58,176 nt of DNA. Source: Gammaproteobacteria bacterium (GTDB lineage Bacteria; Pseudomonadota; Gammaproteobacteria; Steroidobacterales; Foliamicaceae). The stretch is taken from assembly GCA_009845905.1 (NCBI GenBank), contig VXYS01000009.1, positions 644,325-702,500 on the forward strand, in the 5' to 3' direction. The translations under genes and the position numbers were made by a program. The notes under the pieces were generated by a model. It did not search any database, was not told the origin of the DNA, and worked only from the letters and a program-made list of their open reading frames with translations. Shown here piece after piece: positions 31,385-40,992 of this stretch (position 1 is the first letter of the stretch; each line of letters opens with the position of its first letter).

Positions 31385-33859
31385 TCAATCCCCCTCCGCG
31401 CTCCTTACGTTGTGCATGATGTCGCGGTCGGCCAGGTTTCCTGACGGCGGCCTTCTGACACTCTCGATCCGCGACGGGATCATGCGCCTGGGATAGTAGT
31501 TGTTCTCGATGTCCGCATCGGCGGTTTCCCACTTCGGGTCCACCACGATGCTGCTGATCTTCTCCGGCGACACAAGCAGTTTCTTCAGGCCGTGCGGAGT
31601 GCGCCGCCAGGTTTCGGCCGGCAGGTTGATCAGCTCCCGGCCGCCGCTCGCGTACGTGACCTCGAGAAGGATGGGCATAACCAGCCCGCCGATATTGGAA
31701 AACTCGAGGATGTAGTAGTTGAGGTCCTCGTCCACCGCCCTTTCCAGGGTGGCGCGTTCCCAGTCCTCGAGCCCCGCCAGGAATTCCTCGTAGCGCGTGC
31801 GTTCCACCTCGGTTACCGTGAATTCGTCGTTCTCATCGTAGAAGTCGCGCACGTCCGGGTTTCTTTCGATCCAGGTGCGCCTCCCCTCGGCCCGGTTCTT
31901 CTCGACGAATACGGACGGTGGTTCGGAATCCTTGACCTCGCGAAGCCGGGCGTAGTCCACGTCCGGATCTTCGGTGTCCAGGCGCATTTCATAAACCCGG
32001 TCGAGCGAGATGTCCACGTGGTCGGTGGTGTAAAACCAGCCGCGCCAGAACCAGTCCAGGTCCACGCCCGAGGCTTCTTCCATCGTGCGGAAGAAATCGG
32101 CCGGCGTCGGCCGCTTGAATTTCCAGCGGCGGGCGTATTCCTTCAGGGCGAAGTCGAACAGCTCGCGGCCCAGAATCGTCTCCCGCAGGATATTGAGCGC
32201 GGCCGTCGGTTTGCCGTAGGCATTGGGCCCCACCTGCAGCAGGCTGTCGGCCTGGGTCATGATCGGCACCTGGTCGGTCGATGTCATGTAATCGGTCATG
32301 TCGCGCGGTTCTACCGCCCAGCTGATCTCCGGGTCCCACTCGCGCCCGGCCACGGCGTCGAGGTAGCTGTTCAGGCCTTCGTCCATCCAGGTCCACTGGC
32401 GCTCGTCGGAGTTCACGATCATCGGGAAGAAGAAATGGCCGATTTCGTGAATGATCACGCCGATAAGGAAGCTCTTGTCGCCGAGGGTGTAGGTCCGCGA
32501 TCCGTCGTCTCGCAAGGTGGTTCGCGGGCCGTTGAAGGTAATCATCGGGTATTCCATGCCGCCGAGGAACCCTACGCTCACGGACTGGGCGGTGGGCCAG
32601 GGGTAGTCGAACGTGAACCGCGTGTACACCTCAAGCGCGTGGATCACGACCTCGGTGGAATAGTCCGACCAGAGCGTCCCGCCCTCCTTGGGGTAGAAGG
32701 ACATGGCCATGATCTGTTCCTGCTTGGCGCCGGGCTGTTGCATGCCCTTCGCGTCCCAGATGAACTTGCGCGATGAGGCCCAGGCAAAATCGCGCACGTT
32801 CTTCGCCGAGAAACGCCAGGTGGCGGTGTCGGAGGCGCCGTCGCGTTCGTTCTCGCGCGCCTCGTCGGGCGTGACGATGTAAACCGGCCGTTCGGCGGTT
32901 TCGGCCTGCCTGAGCCGCGCCTGCTGTTCGGGCGTCAGCACTTCCCCGCCGTTGGTCAGTTCTCCGGTGGCCGAGACGATGTGGTCGGAGGGTACCGTGA
33001 TGGCCACGTCATAGTCGCCGAACTCCAGCGTGAATTCGCCCGAGCCGAGGAATTCCTTGTTGGTCCAGCCCTCGTAGTCGGTGTAGGCGGCCAGGCGCGG
33101 AAACCACTGCGCGATGGCGAAGATGTGGTTCCCGCCGGTACGGGCGTCGTCGGGGAAGTGCTCGTAGCCGCCCCGTGCCCGGAATGCGGAACCGTGCACG
33201 ATGTTGTAGGCGAAATCGACGTTGAACTCGGTCTGTTCGCCGGTCGCCAGCGGCGCCGCAAGATCCACCCGCATCAGGGTGCCGACGATCACGTGCGGCA
33301 TCGGTCGGCCGTTACTGTCGGTTACCGCGCCGATTTCGAACCCCAGATCCTCGTCGTCCATGTACTGCAGCCGGCGCAGGCTGCCGAGGCTGATCTGCGC
33401 CGCATCGCCCTCGCTCGCGCCTGCCGAGGTAGGTTCCTCGAACGTGCTGCTCATTTCCGCGATCGAATCGTCGCGGAACCGGTTCTGGTCCAGGTGCAGC
33501 CACAGATAGGTAAGCGTGTCGGGCGAGTTGTTGTGATAGGTCACGGTCTGGGTGGCGGAGATGCGCTGCTCCTCCTCGTCCAGCGTTACGGCAATCGAGT
33601 AGTCCACCTGCTGCTGCCAGTACGCGTGGCCGGGTTGTCCGGCGGCGTTGCGGTAGGCGTTGGGGGTCGGAAGTATTTCCTCGAGTTGCCGGAACTTGTC
33701 CTCAAACGGCTGCTCGTTCGCGTTCTCCATGCTCCAGCCCGCCGCGCAGGTCAGCAGGGCTGCGGCTGCGGCCGGCAGGCGCCGGCGTGTCCAATGGTTC
33801 GAAAGCACTGAATTTTCTCCCGCTCTATTTTTGTATTTCGTCTCGGCCGATTCCGTCAT
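31385..33859 (-). CDS. M1-family zinc metallopeptidase, exported
   Basis: 824 residues. The N-terminal signal (RRRLPAAAAALLTCAAGWS) implies export. Then an N-terminal M1 beta domain, GMEYPMITFNGPR (substrate-binding G-M-E-Y), and the zinc site HEIGHFFFP with the third ligand Glu in the following MDEGLNSY helix. The rest is a long C-terminal domain. Probably a periplasmic or surface aminopeptidase. The ATG overlaps the stop of the upstream phosphatase gene (ATGA) with GGAGG seven bases before it; an upstream reading into the phosphatase is rejected. The pair is one operon. Confidence 0.9.
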   Translation of the reverse strand: MTESAETKYKNRAGENSVLSNHWTRRRLPAAAAALLTCAAGWSMENANEQPFEDKFRQLEEILPTPNAYRNAAGQPGHAYWQQQVDYSIAVTLDEEEQRISATQTVTYHNNSPDTLTYLWLHLDQNRFRDDSIAEMSSTFEEPTSAGASEGDAAQISLGSLRRLQYMDDEDLGFEIGAVTDSNGRPMPHVIVGTLMRVDLAAPLATGEQTEFNVDFAYNIVHGSAFRARGGYEHFPDDARTGGNHIFAIAQWFPRLAAYTDYEGWTNKEFLGSGEFTLEFGDYDVAITVPSDHIVSATGELTNGGEVLTPEQQARLRQAETAERPVYIVTPDEARENERDGASDTATWRFSAKNVRDFAWASSRKFIWDAKGMQQPGAKQEQIMAMSFYPKEGGTLWSDYSTEVVIHALEVYTRFTFDYPWPTAQSVSVGFLGGMEYPMITFNGPRTTLRDDGSRTYTLGDKSFLIGVIIHEIGHFFFPMIVNSDERQWTWMDEGLNSYLDAVAGREWDPEISWAVEPRDMTDYMTSTDQVPIMTQADSLLQVGPNAYGKPTAALNILRETILGRELFDFALKEYARRWKFKRPTPADFFRTMEEASGVDLDWFWRGWFYTTDHVDISLDRVYEMRLDTEDPDVDYARLREVKDSEPPSVFVEKNRAEGRRTWIERNPDVRDFYDENDEFTVTEVERTRYEEFLAGLEDWERATLERAVDEDLNYYILEFSNIGGLVMPILLEVTYASGGRELINLPAETWRRTPHGLKKLLVSPEKISSIVVDPKWETADADIENNYYPRRMIPSRIESVRRPPSGNLADRDIMHNVRSAEGD

Positions 33860-35544
33860 CGCGGTCCCTCCGGCCCGCCCGTTACCTCGGCCAGCGGCTT
33901 CTCCCAGTCTTCCATTGGCGGCAGACCCAGCGCTTGGGCCAGCGTCGGGGCGATGTGGCGCGGGGTGACCGGCCGGTCGACGATCGCCGGTTTCAGGTCC
34001 GCGCCGTAGAACAGGACCGGCACGCGCAGGTCCGGCAGATACGGCGATCCATGGCTGGCCGCGTACACGGGCGGATCCGCACTGACGAAACTGGTCTGCG
34101 CTTCCACCACGTACATCTCCCCACTGCGCCCGTCGAACCAGACGTTGCGGATCAGTTCGCAAGTCCGGTCGCCGCCGCAGTCGTCCAGCTGCGAAACCGG
34201 CACTGTCCGGGCGATCTCGGGGCGGGCCTCAAGCCATTCACCGGCCACGCGGCGGATCGAATCGAGGTCGAGCTCCAGGCGCTCTATTGCCGAAAGGTTG
34301 AAGTAAGCCCACGGCATCACGATGCCCGTCACCAGGTCTTCGTCCACGTTGAGCTCGGAACTCAACTGGCGATTCAGGGCCCCGACCACTCTGAAATCCT
34401 GCGCGCCGGTCGCGTTGAGGCCGGAACTCAACCGGCGGTTCAGGGCCGTGGTCAGTCGCCGCGAGAAAACTCGCGTCGCCCCGGGATCGGCGCCCGGCAC
34501 GTACTCGGGAATCGGCCTAATCCCATGATCTGAACTGAGCGCCAGGAGAAAGCGCCCCGGACCGACGCGGTTGTCGAGATAGTCCAGAAATTGCGACAGC
34601 AGCCGATCAAGCCGGTGGAGATTGTCCTCGGCCTCGCGGCTGTCGGGTCCGAAAGCGTGCCCGATGCGATCGGTGGCGGAAAGGCTGACGGAGAGCAGGT
34701 CGGGAATGTCGTCCTGGCCCAGCGACTCGTTCTCGATGATGACCTGCGCAAGACCCATCGTGATCCGGTCGCCGTCCGGCGCGTAGCGCAACTGGTCGTA
34801 GTACTGCGGCGTACCCGGCGGGGCGTATTCGTGGGGGAAGACCCGGGTCCAGCCTTGCGGCGGCCTCTCGTGGCGCCGGTCGTCCTCATGCGCGTAGGCT
34901 TCGCCGGGCATCAGCAATTCCCAGGCCTCCGGAACCTGCCGGTAGGCGGTCTCGTTGTATGCGGATAGCCAAGCCGGTCGAGCCCCTTCCGGGTAGTAGA
35001 AGCTGTTGGTAACGAAGCCGCCGCTGCGGGTGGAGTACCAGAATGCCTTGCCCTGCCGTCCGGCGGTGAAAACGGCGCCACGGTCCTTGATGGACACCGA
35101 AAAGATCTTCGCGCGTTCCTGGTAGCCGGAATGAAGAGTGTCGGCCAGGGTGGTTGCGACCAGGCGCGAAGGGGACACGCCGTATTCCCTGTCCCAGACG
35201 CTGGGGAAGGGCCGCCCCACCTCGCGTTCGTACCAGAAATTGGAAATCACGCCGTGCTTCGACGGGTGGACTCCCGTGGCGATCGTCGCATGGCCCGGAG
35301 CGGTGGCGCTGGTCGCATGGTCGTAGGCGGCGTTCTCGTAAACCACGCCCCCTCGCCAGAGGCGCCGGAATCCGGACGAAGAGTCCTTGTGCGCCCATTC
35401 GCGGGTCCGGTCCGCGGTCAGTTGGTCCACCACCAGGATTACGGTAAGCGCCGGAGGTTCGCCGGCCACGGCGGAGTCCTGCGCCCAGACCGCGCTGAGC
35501 GCGAGCAGGACGGCCAATGGCGCGAGCGGGCGTAATGGGTTCAT
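33856..35544 (-). CDS. PafA-like alkaline phosphatase / type I phosphodiesterase, exported
   Basis: 562 residues, alkaline phosphatase superfamily. Signal peptide PLAVLLALSAVWAQDSAVAG. First metal Asp in VILVVDQLTADR, nucleophile Thr in ATSATAPGHATIATG (about 75-90), then NFWYEREVG. Further metal ligands are in SATDRIGHAFGPDS and SSDHGIRPIPEY, with a late His in ASHGSPY. Hydrolyses phosphate mono- or diesters in the periplasm. An in-frame 22-codon duplication (ALNRRLSS...ALNRQLSS) sits just after the SSDHG segment. A palindromic repeat lies upstream. Divergent from the TonB receptor/phytase pair, fitting phosphate acquisition. Confidence 0.9.
   Translation of the reverse strand: MNPLRPLAPLAVLLALSAVWAQDSAVAGEPPALTVILVVDQLTADRTREWAHKDSSSGFRRLWRGGVVYENAAYDHATSATAPGHATIATGVHPSKHGVISNFWYEREVGRPFPSVWDREYGVSPSRLVATTLADTLHSGYQERAKIFSVSIKDRGAVFTAGRQGKAFWYSTRSGGFVTNSFYYPEGARPAWLSAYNETAYRQVPEAWELLMPGEAYAHEDDRRHERPPQGWTRVFPHEYAPPGTPQYYDQLRYAPDGDRITMGLAQVIIENESLGQDDIPDLLSVSLSATDRIGHAFGPDSREAEDNLHRLDRLLSQFLDYLDNRVGPGRFLLALSSDHGIRPIPEYVPGADPGATRVFSRRLTTALNRRLSSGLNATGAQDFRVVGALNRQLSSELNVDEDLVTGIVMPWAYFNLSAIERLELDLDSIRRVAGEWLEARPEIARTVPVSQLDDCGGDRTCELIRNVWFDGRSGEMYVVEAQTSFVSADPPVYAASHGSPYLPDLRVPVLFYGADLKPAIVDRPVTPRHIAPTLAQALGLPPMEDWEKPLAEVTGGPEGPR
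34349..34447 (+). repeat. In-frame direct repeat within the phosphatase gene
   Basis: Two 33-nt copies (34349-34381 and 34415-34447) differing at a few positions, 66 nt apart start to start, so exactly 22 codons. Encodes ALNRRLSSGLN followed by ALNRQLSSELN. Its length in the protein suggests an expanded surface loop. Confidence 0.85.
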
Positions 35545-35598
35545 GGCGAGTCTTCTCCGCAGGCGGGCCAATGTACCGCAAAGTGAACCTGCCCACCA

Positions 35599-35710
35599 AG
35601 CCATGCGCCCTGTATCCCCTTCCGGGGAGACGCATGAACCCATCCCTGGGGCTCGGCGGCGGCTGTCCTGCCGCCGACGCTCCCCGGAAGGGGATACAGG
35701 GCGCATGGCT
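35599..35710. repeat. Palindromic repeat, family 1, copy C (forward orientation)
   Basis: Perfect 31-nt inverted arms (35599-35629, 35680-35710) around a 50-nt core (35630-35679), the core beginning ACGCATGAACCCATCC. Lies in the divergent promoter region between the phosphatase and TonB-receptor genes, so it is not simply a 3'-end terminator. The rest of 35545-35838 shows no clear promoter by eye. Confidence 0.93.
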
Positions 35711-35838
35711 CCCAAAGCCGGTGAACAGGCTCCTGTAACCGTAACGTCACAAATCTGTCACGTTGCTGACTTCGATGAACCCCAAACTGCCCGGTGTCCA
35801 AGTCCCATTCCCTTAGCGCCAATCGGGGAGATTGCGCC

Positions 35839-38718
35839 ATGTCTCGATGCTCAACCTTTTTCCGCCCTGTAATTTTTGCAGGGTTGCTCTTCCTCTTGCC
35901 CGTTTCAAGCCTCTTGGCCGACGGTGCGGTCGAGGGTCGCGTCAGCGATCAGTCCGGCGAGGTGTACTTCGAGGGCGCGATCGTTTCGCTGCCGGAATTG
36001 AACGTAGAGCGCGTTACCGACTCCGCGGGCCGCTTCCGTTTTCAGAGCTTGCCGGCAGGCGACTACCGGCTCGAAGTCAGCTACGTGGGCGCGGAGCCGG
36101 TGTCGGTCGCGGTGACCGTGCGGGATGACGCCACCGAAGAGGCCAACGTCAGGATCGGCTCCCAGGTTGGCCTGATGGAGAACATCATCGTTGTCGGGCA
36201 GGCGGCCGGCGCCTACGGCGCGATCAACCGCATGCGCTCCGCGGACAATCTCATCTCCGTCGTGACCAGCGATTCGATCGGCCAGTTCCCCGACGAAAAC
36301 GTCAGCGAGGCCCTGCAGAGGATCAACGGCGTGTTCATCGAACGCGACCAGGGCGAGGGCCGCTTCGTGGGGGTGCGGGGCATCGACCCGCAACTCAACG
36401 TGGCCAGCATCAACGGCCTGAACGTGCCGGCGCCCGAAAGCGACCGGCGCAACGTGGCGCTGGACGTCATCCCCTCCGACCTGGTGGAGAGCCTCGAGGT
36501 AACCAAGACGCTGACTCCGGACCAGGACGGCGACGCGATCGGCGGCACGATCAACATCAAGAGCCTGAGCGCCTTCGACCGCGAGGGCATGAGCTACCAG
36601 CTGAAAGGCCAGTCCTTCTACAACGACCTGCAGGGCAGCCGCGGCCACAAGTTCTCCGGGACCTTCACCAACGCATTCGATTTCGCCGGCGGCGAACTGG
36701 GCCTGGCGATGAGCATCTCCACCAACGAGCGGGAGTTCGGCACCGACAACCTGGAAGCCGACGGCGGCTGGGAGGAAGACGGCGGCGTGCGCTACCACGA
36801 GGAACTGGAGAAGCGCAATTACGAGATCACCCGCGAGCGCAACGGTGTTGCGATGAACCTGGACTTTCGCGCCAGCGAGACTTCGAACTACTACCTGCGC
36901 ACGCTGTACAGCGACTTCTCCGACCTGGAGTTGCGAAACCGGATCGAGTTCAAGCTCGACAAGGGTGACCAGGTGTACGACAGCGACAGCCTTACCGCCA
37001 CGGACACGCGTTTGCAGCGCGAGTTGAAGGACCGCTACGAAGAGCAGGAAATTCTCTCGGTGCTTGTCGGCGGCGAGAACCTGATCGGCGACTGGACGGT
37101 GGAATACAGCGCCGGCTACTCGGAGGCCAGCGAGGAGGAGCCCGGTCGCGTCGATTCCCAGTTCGAGATGAACGGTGTGGAGTACACGCGGTATGACAAC
37201 CTCGGGCGTGTGCCTACGCTGTCCTTCAGCGCCGATGGCGCCGTGGCGGAGAACTTCGAGCTGGACGAAATCGCCATCGAGGACAATTTCACGAACGACG
37301 AGGAAACCGCCTTGAAGTTCGATATCACCCGCGACATGACTTTCGGCGGTTATCCCGGCTATATCCGCTTCGGCGCCAAGTACCGGGCGCGTGACAAAAA
37401 CCGGGATGCCGGTTTGCGAATCTTCGAGAAATTCGACGATGCATTCGATTCCGTGCCCACGCTCGATCAATTCGTGTCCGGTTCGGCCGACTACAAGCTG
37501 GGGGCTTATGGGCCTTACGTGGCTCCCGGGCTGCAGAGCAGCTTCGTGTGGGGCAACATCGGCGGATCGTCGGCCTGCCTGCTGGAGAGCTACGACGAAG
37601 ACGCCTGTCCGTTCATCATGGACGTGGACGGGTCGCGGGTCGGTTCGGCGGCCGACTACGACATCGAGGAGAACGTGTCCGCGCTCTACCTGATGCAGAG
37701 GATCGACCTAAACAATCTGCGCCTCGTGTACGGTGTCCGCTACGAGGGCACCGACTTCACGGCCAGGGGCGCTTACGTTCGCGAAGTGGACGTGGACGGC
37801 CAGGATGACGTGCAGATCTCCGAGTCCCGCTACGAGAGCGATTACAGCAGCATCCTTCCCAGCATCAATATGCGCTACAGGCTTTCGAAGAACCTGGTGC
37901 TGCGCGGGGCCTACACCCATTCCATGGCGCGGCCTTCGTTCGGCGACCTCAACCCCACCCCCTCCGCCATCGAAATCGAGCAGGATGACAACGCGATCGA
38001 GATGGCCGTGGAGGCCGGCAATCCGGAACTCAAGCCCTACAAGGCGCGCAACATGGACCTTGCACTGGAGTACTACCCGGGCAACATGGGCGTCTTCAGC
38101 GCCGGCGCGTTCTACAAGCGCATAGACGACTTCGTGTTCAGTGCCGACGTGAGTTCCGTCGCGGACCCGTCGGAATACGCGGGGAACATCGCCGTGACCG
38201 ACCTCGAGGTGTTCAAGCCGCTCAACGGCCAGTCGGCCAGCCTGTACGGGCTGGAGTTGGGATGGACCCGCCAGTTCACCGAGTTGCCTGGCGCGCTGAG
38301 CGGCCTGATCCTGATGGCCAACGCCACGTTTACCGACAGCGACGCCGACCTTGGCCTGGGCCCCAACGCCGACCGCGCTGACGAGTCGAAACTGCCGTTG
38401 CAGGCCGACCTGGTCACCAATTTCGTCGTCGGTTACGAGAAGTACGGCTGGAGCGTCAGGCTGTCCTCGGCGTTCATCGGCAATCGCATTACCGAAATCA
38501 ACCTGGAGGACCAGAGCAACGACCTGTACGAAGACGGCCATCACCAGATCGACCTTACCGTCAAGTACGACGTGAACGAACAGCTTCAGCTTTACTTCAA
38601 CGCCATGAACCTGGGCGAGGAGCCCAACTATCGCTACTACGGCCGTTCGCGCTACAACGGCCAGTACGACGAAATCGGACGCTCGTACGTGTTCGGAATC
38701 TCCTACCGCAGCTTCTGA
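35839..38718 (+). CDS. TonB-dependent receptor with N-terminal carboxypeptidase-regulatory-like domain
   Basis: 959 residues. Signal peptide (FAGLLFLLPVSSLLADG), then an extra beta-sandwich of the CarboxypepD_reg type (about 27-100: VEGRVSDQSGEV ... AGDYRLEVSYVG), plug domain (FPDENVSEALQRI; VGVRGIDPQ; DAIGGTINI) and a barrel ending in FGISYRSF. This is the SusC-like/oar-like subclass that takes large substrates. ATG at 35839 with GGGGAG is chosen over a GTG 45 nt upstream because the signal peptide starts there. The phytase gene overlaps its stop (TGATG), so the receptor may import phytate or a breakdown product. Confidence 0.92.
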   Translation: MSRCSTFFRPVIFAGLLFLLPVSSLLADGAVEGRVSDQSGEVYFEGAIVSLPELNVERVTDSAGRFRFQSLPAGDYRLEVSYVGAEPVSVAVTVRDDATEEANVRIGSQVGLMENIIVVGQAAGAYGAINRMRSADNLISVVTSDSIGQFPDENVSEALQRINGVFIERDQGEGRFVGVRGIDPQLNVASINGLNVPAPESDRRNVALDVIPSDLVESLEVTKTLTPDQDGDAIGGTINIKSLSAFDREGMSYQLKGQSFYNDLQGSRGHKFSGTFTNAFDFAGGELGLAMSISTNEREFGTDNLEADGGWEEDGGVRYHEELEKRNYEITRERNGVAMNLDFRASETSNYYLRTLYSDFSDLELRNRIEFKLDKGDQVYDSDSLTATDTRLQRELKDRYEEQEILSVLVGGENLIGDWTVEYSAGYSEASEEEPGRVDSQFEMNGVEYTRYDNLGRVPTLSFSADGAVAENFELDEIAIEDNFTNDEETALKFDITRDMTFGGYPGYIRFGAKYRARDKNRDAGLRIFEKFDDAFDSVPTLDQFVSGSADYKLGAYGPYVAPGLQSSFVWGNIGGSSACLLESYDEDACPFIMDVDGSRVGSAADYDIEENVSALYLMQRIDLNNLRLVYGVRYEGTDFTARGAYVREVDVDGQDDVQISESRYESDYSSILPSINMRYRLSKNLVLRGAYTHSMARPSFGDLNPTPSAIEIEQDDNAIEMAVEAGNPELKPYKARNMDLALEYYPGNMGVFSAGAFYKRIDDFVFSADVSSVADPSEYAGNIAVTDLEVFKPLNGQSASLYGLELGWTRQFTELPGALSGLILMANATFTDSDADLGLGPNADRADESKLPLQADLVTNFVVGYEKYGWSVRLSSAFIGNRITEINLEDQSNDLYEDGHHQIDLTVKYDVNEQLQLYFNAMNLGEEPNYRYYGRSRYNGQYDEIGRSYVFGISYRSF

Positions 38719-39818
38719 TGCGGCCGGCAGTGAGCAGGCGCCGCTTCCTGATGGCGGCGGGACTGGTCGCGTTTTTGACCGGCGGCGTGACGGGCGGATG
38801 CTCGGACGATCCGGCGGTAGCGGCACGCACCGATCTTCCCGCCGTTTATGCCGTTGTTGAGACGGAACCGGTGCGCGGCGGGGGCGACGCCGCCGACGAT
38901 CCGGCAATCTGGATACATCCGGCCGACGCTTCGCTGAGCCTGGTTCTGGGGACCGACAAGCGTCGCGGGCTGTCGGTTTACGACCTTTCCGGACGGGAAG
39001 TGCAATTCCTGCCGCGCGGGCGCATGAACAACGTGGATTTGCGCCAGGGCGTGGCGATGGCCGGCGGTCCGGCGACTCTGGCGGTCGCAACCAACCGTAC
39101 CGAACGCGCGATGGACATATTCACCGTTTCCACGGACGGGCAGGTGGAGCTGGCACTGGCGCAGGCGCTTGAGATCGGGGACCCGTACGGTATCTGCATG
39201 CACCTGGATGCCGCCGGCGTCGCCTACGCCTACGTGAATGGCAGCGACGGAGAATACGAGATCTGGCGTCTGAACGAAGGGGGCGAACTGAGGCCGGAAC
39301 GCATCGACCGGTTCTCGCTTCCCACCAAGCCCGAGGGCTGCGTCGTCGACGACAGCACCGGTATCGCCTACATCGGCGAGGAGGAGCATGGCATCTGGAA
39401 GATGCCGGCGGGCGCCGGGGGATCCGGCGAGAAAACGCTTCTTGATTCGGTGGATTCGGATCGCCTGGCGGCGGACGTGGAGGGGCTGGACATCTATCGA
39501 ACCGCCGATGGCGGAGCGATTCTGGTCGCTTCCAGCCAGGGCGACTACACGTTTGCCTTCTACGATCTCAATGACGGCGACCGCTATCTCGGCTCCGTGC
39601 GCGTGGCCGACGATCCGGCCTCCGGAATCGATGGCGCCGAGGAAACCGACGGCCTGGCGGTCACCGCCGTCAACCTGGGGCCGGGATTCGAGCAGGGCGT
39701 GCTGGTCGTGCAGGACGGGTTCAACCGCCAACCGGAAGAGAAACAGAACTTCAAGCTTGTCCCGTTCGGTTCGGTCGCCGCAGCGCTGAAGCTGGACGCA
39801 ACGCCCGCAAGCGAATAA
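38718..39818 (+). CDS. Beta-propeller phytase, Tat-exported
   Basis: 366 residues. Hydrolyses phytate (inositol hexakisphosphate), releasing phosphate. N-terminus has a twin-arginine signal (VSRRRFLMAAG, then VAFLTGGVTGGC, which could also be lipidated). The propeller shows the family marks DDPAIWIHPADASLSLVLGTDK (about 60-80), ATNRTERAMDIF, KPEGCVVDDSTGIAYIGEEE, and GAEETDGLAVT, with acidic calcium-binding residues. Start overlaps the TonB-receptor stop (TGATG), so the two are translationally coupled. With the PafA-like phosphatase across the divergent gap this forms an organophosphate-utilisation module. Confidence 0.9.
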   Translation: MRPAVSRRRFLMAAGLVAFLTGGVTGGCSDDPAVAARTDLPAVYAVVETEPVRGGGDAADDPAIWIHPADASLSLVLGTDKRRGLSVYDLSGREVQFLPRGRMNNVDLRQGVAMAGGPATLAVATNRTERAMDIFTVSTDGQVELALAQALEIGDPYGICMHLDAAGVAYAYVNGSDGEYEIWRLNEGGELRPERIDRFSLPTKPEGCVVDDSTGIAYIGEEEHGIWKMPAGAGGSGEKTLLDSVDSDRLAADVEGLDIYRTADGGAILVASSQGDYTFAFYDLNDGDRYLGSVRVADDPASGIDGAEETDGLAVTAVNLGPGFEQGVLVVQDGFNRQPEEKQNFKLVPFGSVAAALKLDATPASE

Positions 39819-39894
39819 ACCGGCCCGGAAACTGCGAAAGTCCGGGCGGGCTTGTGCCCGTACAATTCCCCGTTCGCCGCGAACCGCTTGCCCC

Positions 39895-40986
39895 ATGCCG
39901 AACCTCGAAGACCTAAGAAAGCAACTGGGCGCCATCGACCGCGAGATCATCGCCCTGCTGGCCCGGCGCCAGGACATTTCCGCACAGGTCGGCAAGGTCA
40001 AGCACGATGCCGGCGTACCCTCGCGCGATTTCGCCCAGGAGGTGCGCGTGGTTGGCCGGGCCCGCGATCAGGCGGAAAAGGCCGGCCTGCCGGGTGATCT
40101 GGCCGAGAACATCGTGCGTTTGCTGATCAATGCGTCGTTATCGCGCCAGGAAAGGGTCCGGCTGCAGGCGCGCGGTCAGGGCGAGGGCCATCGGGCGCTG
40201 GTCGTGGGCGGCGGCGGTCAGATGGGCCGCTGGTTCTGCGAGTTCCTGGGATCCCAGGGCTACGCCGTGACCGTTGCCGATCCGCACAGCCCGCCAAGGA
40301 AACTTCCCCACGTGGAGAACTGGATCGACGCCTCGGGCGAATTCGAACTTACCGTGGTCGCCGCGCCGGTAGCGATCAGCGCCGGCATTCTCAGGGACAT
40401 GCACCGGACGCGGCATGCCGGACTCATCTTCGATATTGCTTCGATCAAGGCCCCGGTGAAGGACGAATTGACCCGCATGGCCGCCGACGGAATGCAGGTA
40501 GCGTCGATCCATCCGATGTTCGGACCCGATACCGACCTGCTGTCCGGCTGCCACATATTGCTTATGGACGTCGGCGCGCCGCAGGCGGCCCGGGCCGCCG
40601 CGGCGGTGTTCGACGGCACGATGGCCGAAATCCTGCCGGTGCCGCTGGACCAGCACGACCGGCTGATCGCCTGGGTGCTGGGCGTCTCCCATGCGATCAA
40701 CCTGGCATTCATCCACGCGCTGGAGGAAAGCGGCGAGCAGGCGCCGGTGCTGGCCCGCATGTCCAGCACCACCTTCGATGCCCAGCTCGACGTCGCCCGC
40801 GCGGTGGCCGCCGACAATCCGCACCTGTACTTCGAGATTCAGCAGCTGAATCCGCATGGCGCGGAAGTCCTGGGCGAGTTGATGTCCACGGTCGGGAAAC
40901 TCTCCCGCATCGTCGGTGATGGCGATGAGTCGGCGTTTGTCAAGCTGATGGAAAGCGGTCGCCGCTACCTGGCCGCGCGCGAGTAG
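39895..40986 (+). CDS. tyrA: Bifunctional chorismate mutase / prephenate dehydrogenase (T-protein)
   Basis: 363 residues. N-terminal AroQ chorismate mutase (about 1-90; LEDLRKQLGAIDREIIALLARRQ), linker, then the dehydrogenase with the dinucleotide loop VVGGGGQMGRWF (about 103-114), IASIKAPVKDEL, the substrate motif ASIHPMFGPD (about 201-210), and DQHDRLIAWVLGVSH. Converts chorismate to prephenate and on to 4-hydroxyphenylpyruvate for tyrosine. This fusion is characteristic of gammaproteobacteria. Followed seven bases later by a hydroxyacid dehydrogenase. Confidence 0.94.
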   Translation: MPNLEDLRKQLGAIDREIIALLARRQDISAQVGKVKHDAGVPSRDFAQEVRVVGRARDQAEKAGLPGDLAENIVRLLINASLSRQERVRLQARGQGEGHRALVVGGGGQMGRWFCEFLGSQGYAVTVADPHSPPRKLPHVENWIDASGEFELTVVAAPVAISAGILRDMHRTRHAGLIFDIASIKAPVKDELTRMAADGMQVASIHPMFGPDTDLLSGCHILLMDVGAPQAARAAAAVFDGTMAEILPVPLDQHDRLIAWVLGVSHAINLAFIHALEESGEQAPVLARMSSTTFDAQLDVARAVAADNPHLYFEIQQLNPHGAEVLGELMSTVGKLSRIVGDGDESAFVKLMESGRRYLAARE

Positions 40987-40992
40987 ACCGGG

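Noticed and set aside
39823..39862. Hairpin GCCCGGA...TCCGGGC between phytase and tyrA as a terminator
   Set aside because: Stem is short, the loop is 11 nt and no T-tract follows; left unassigned.
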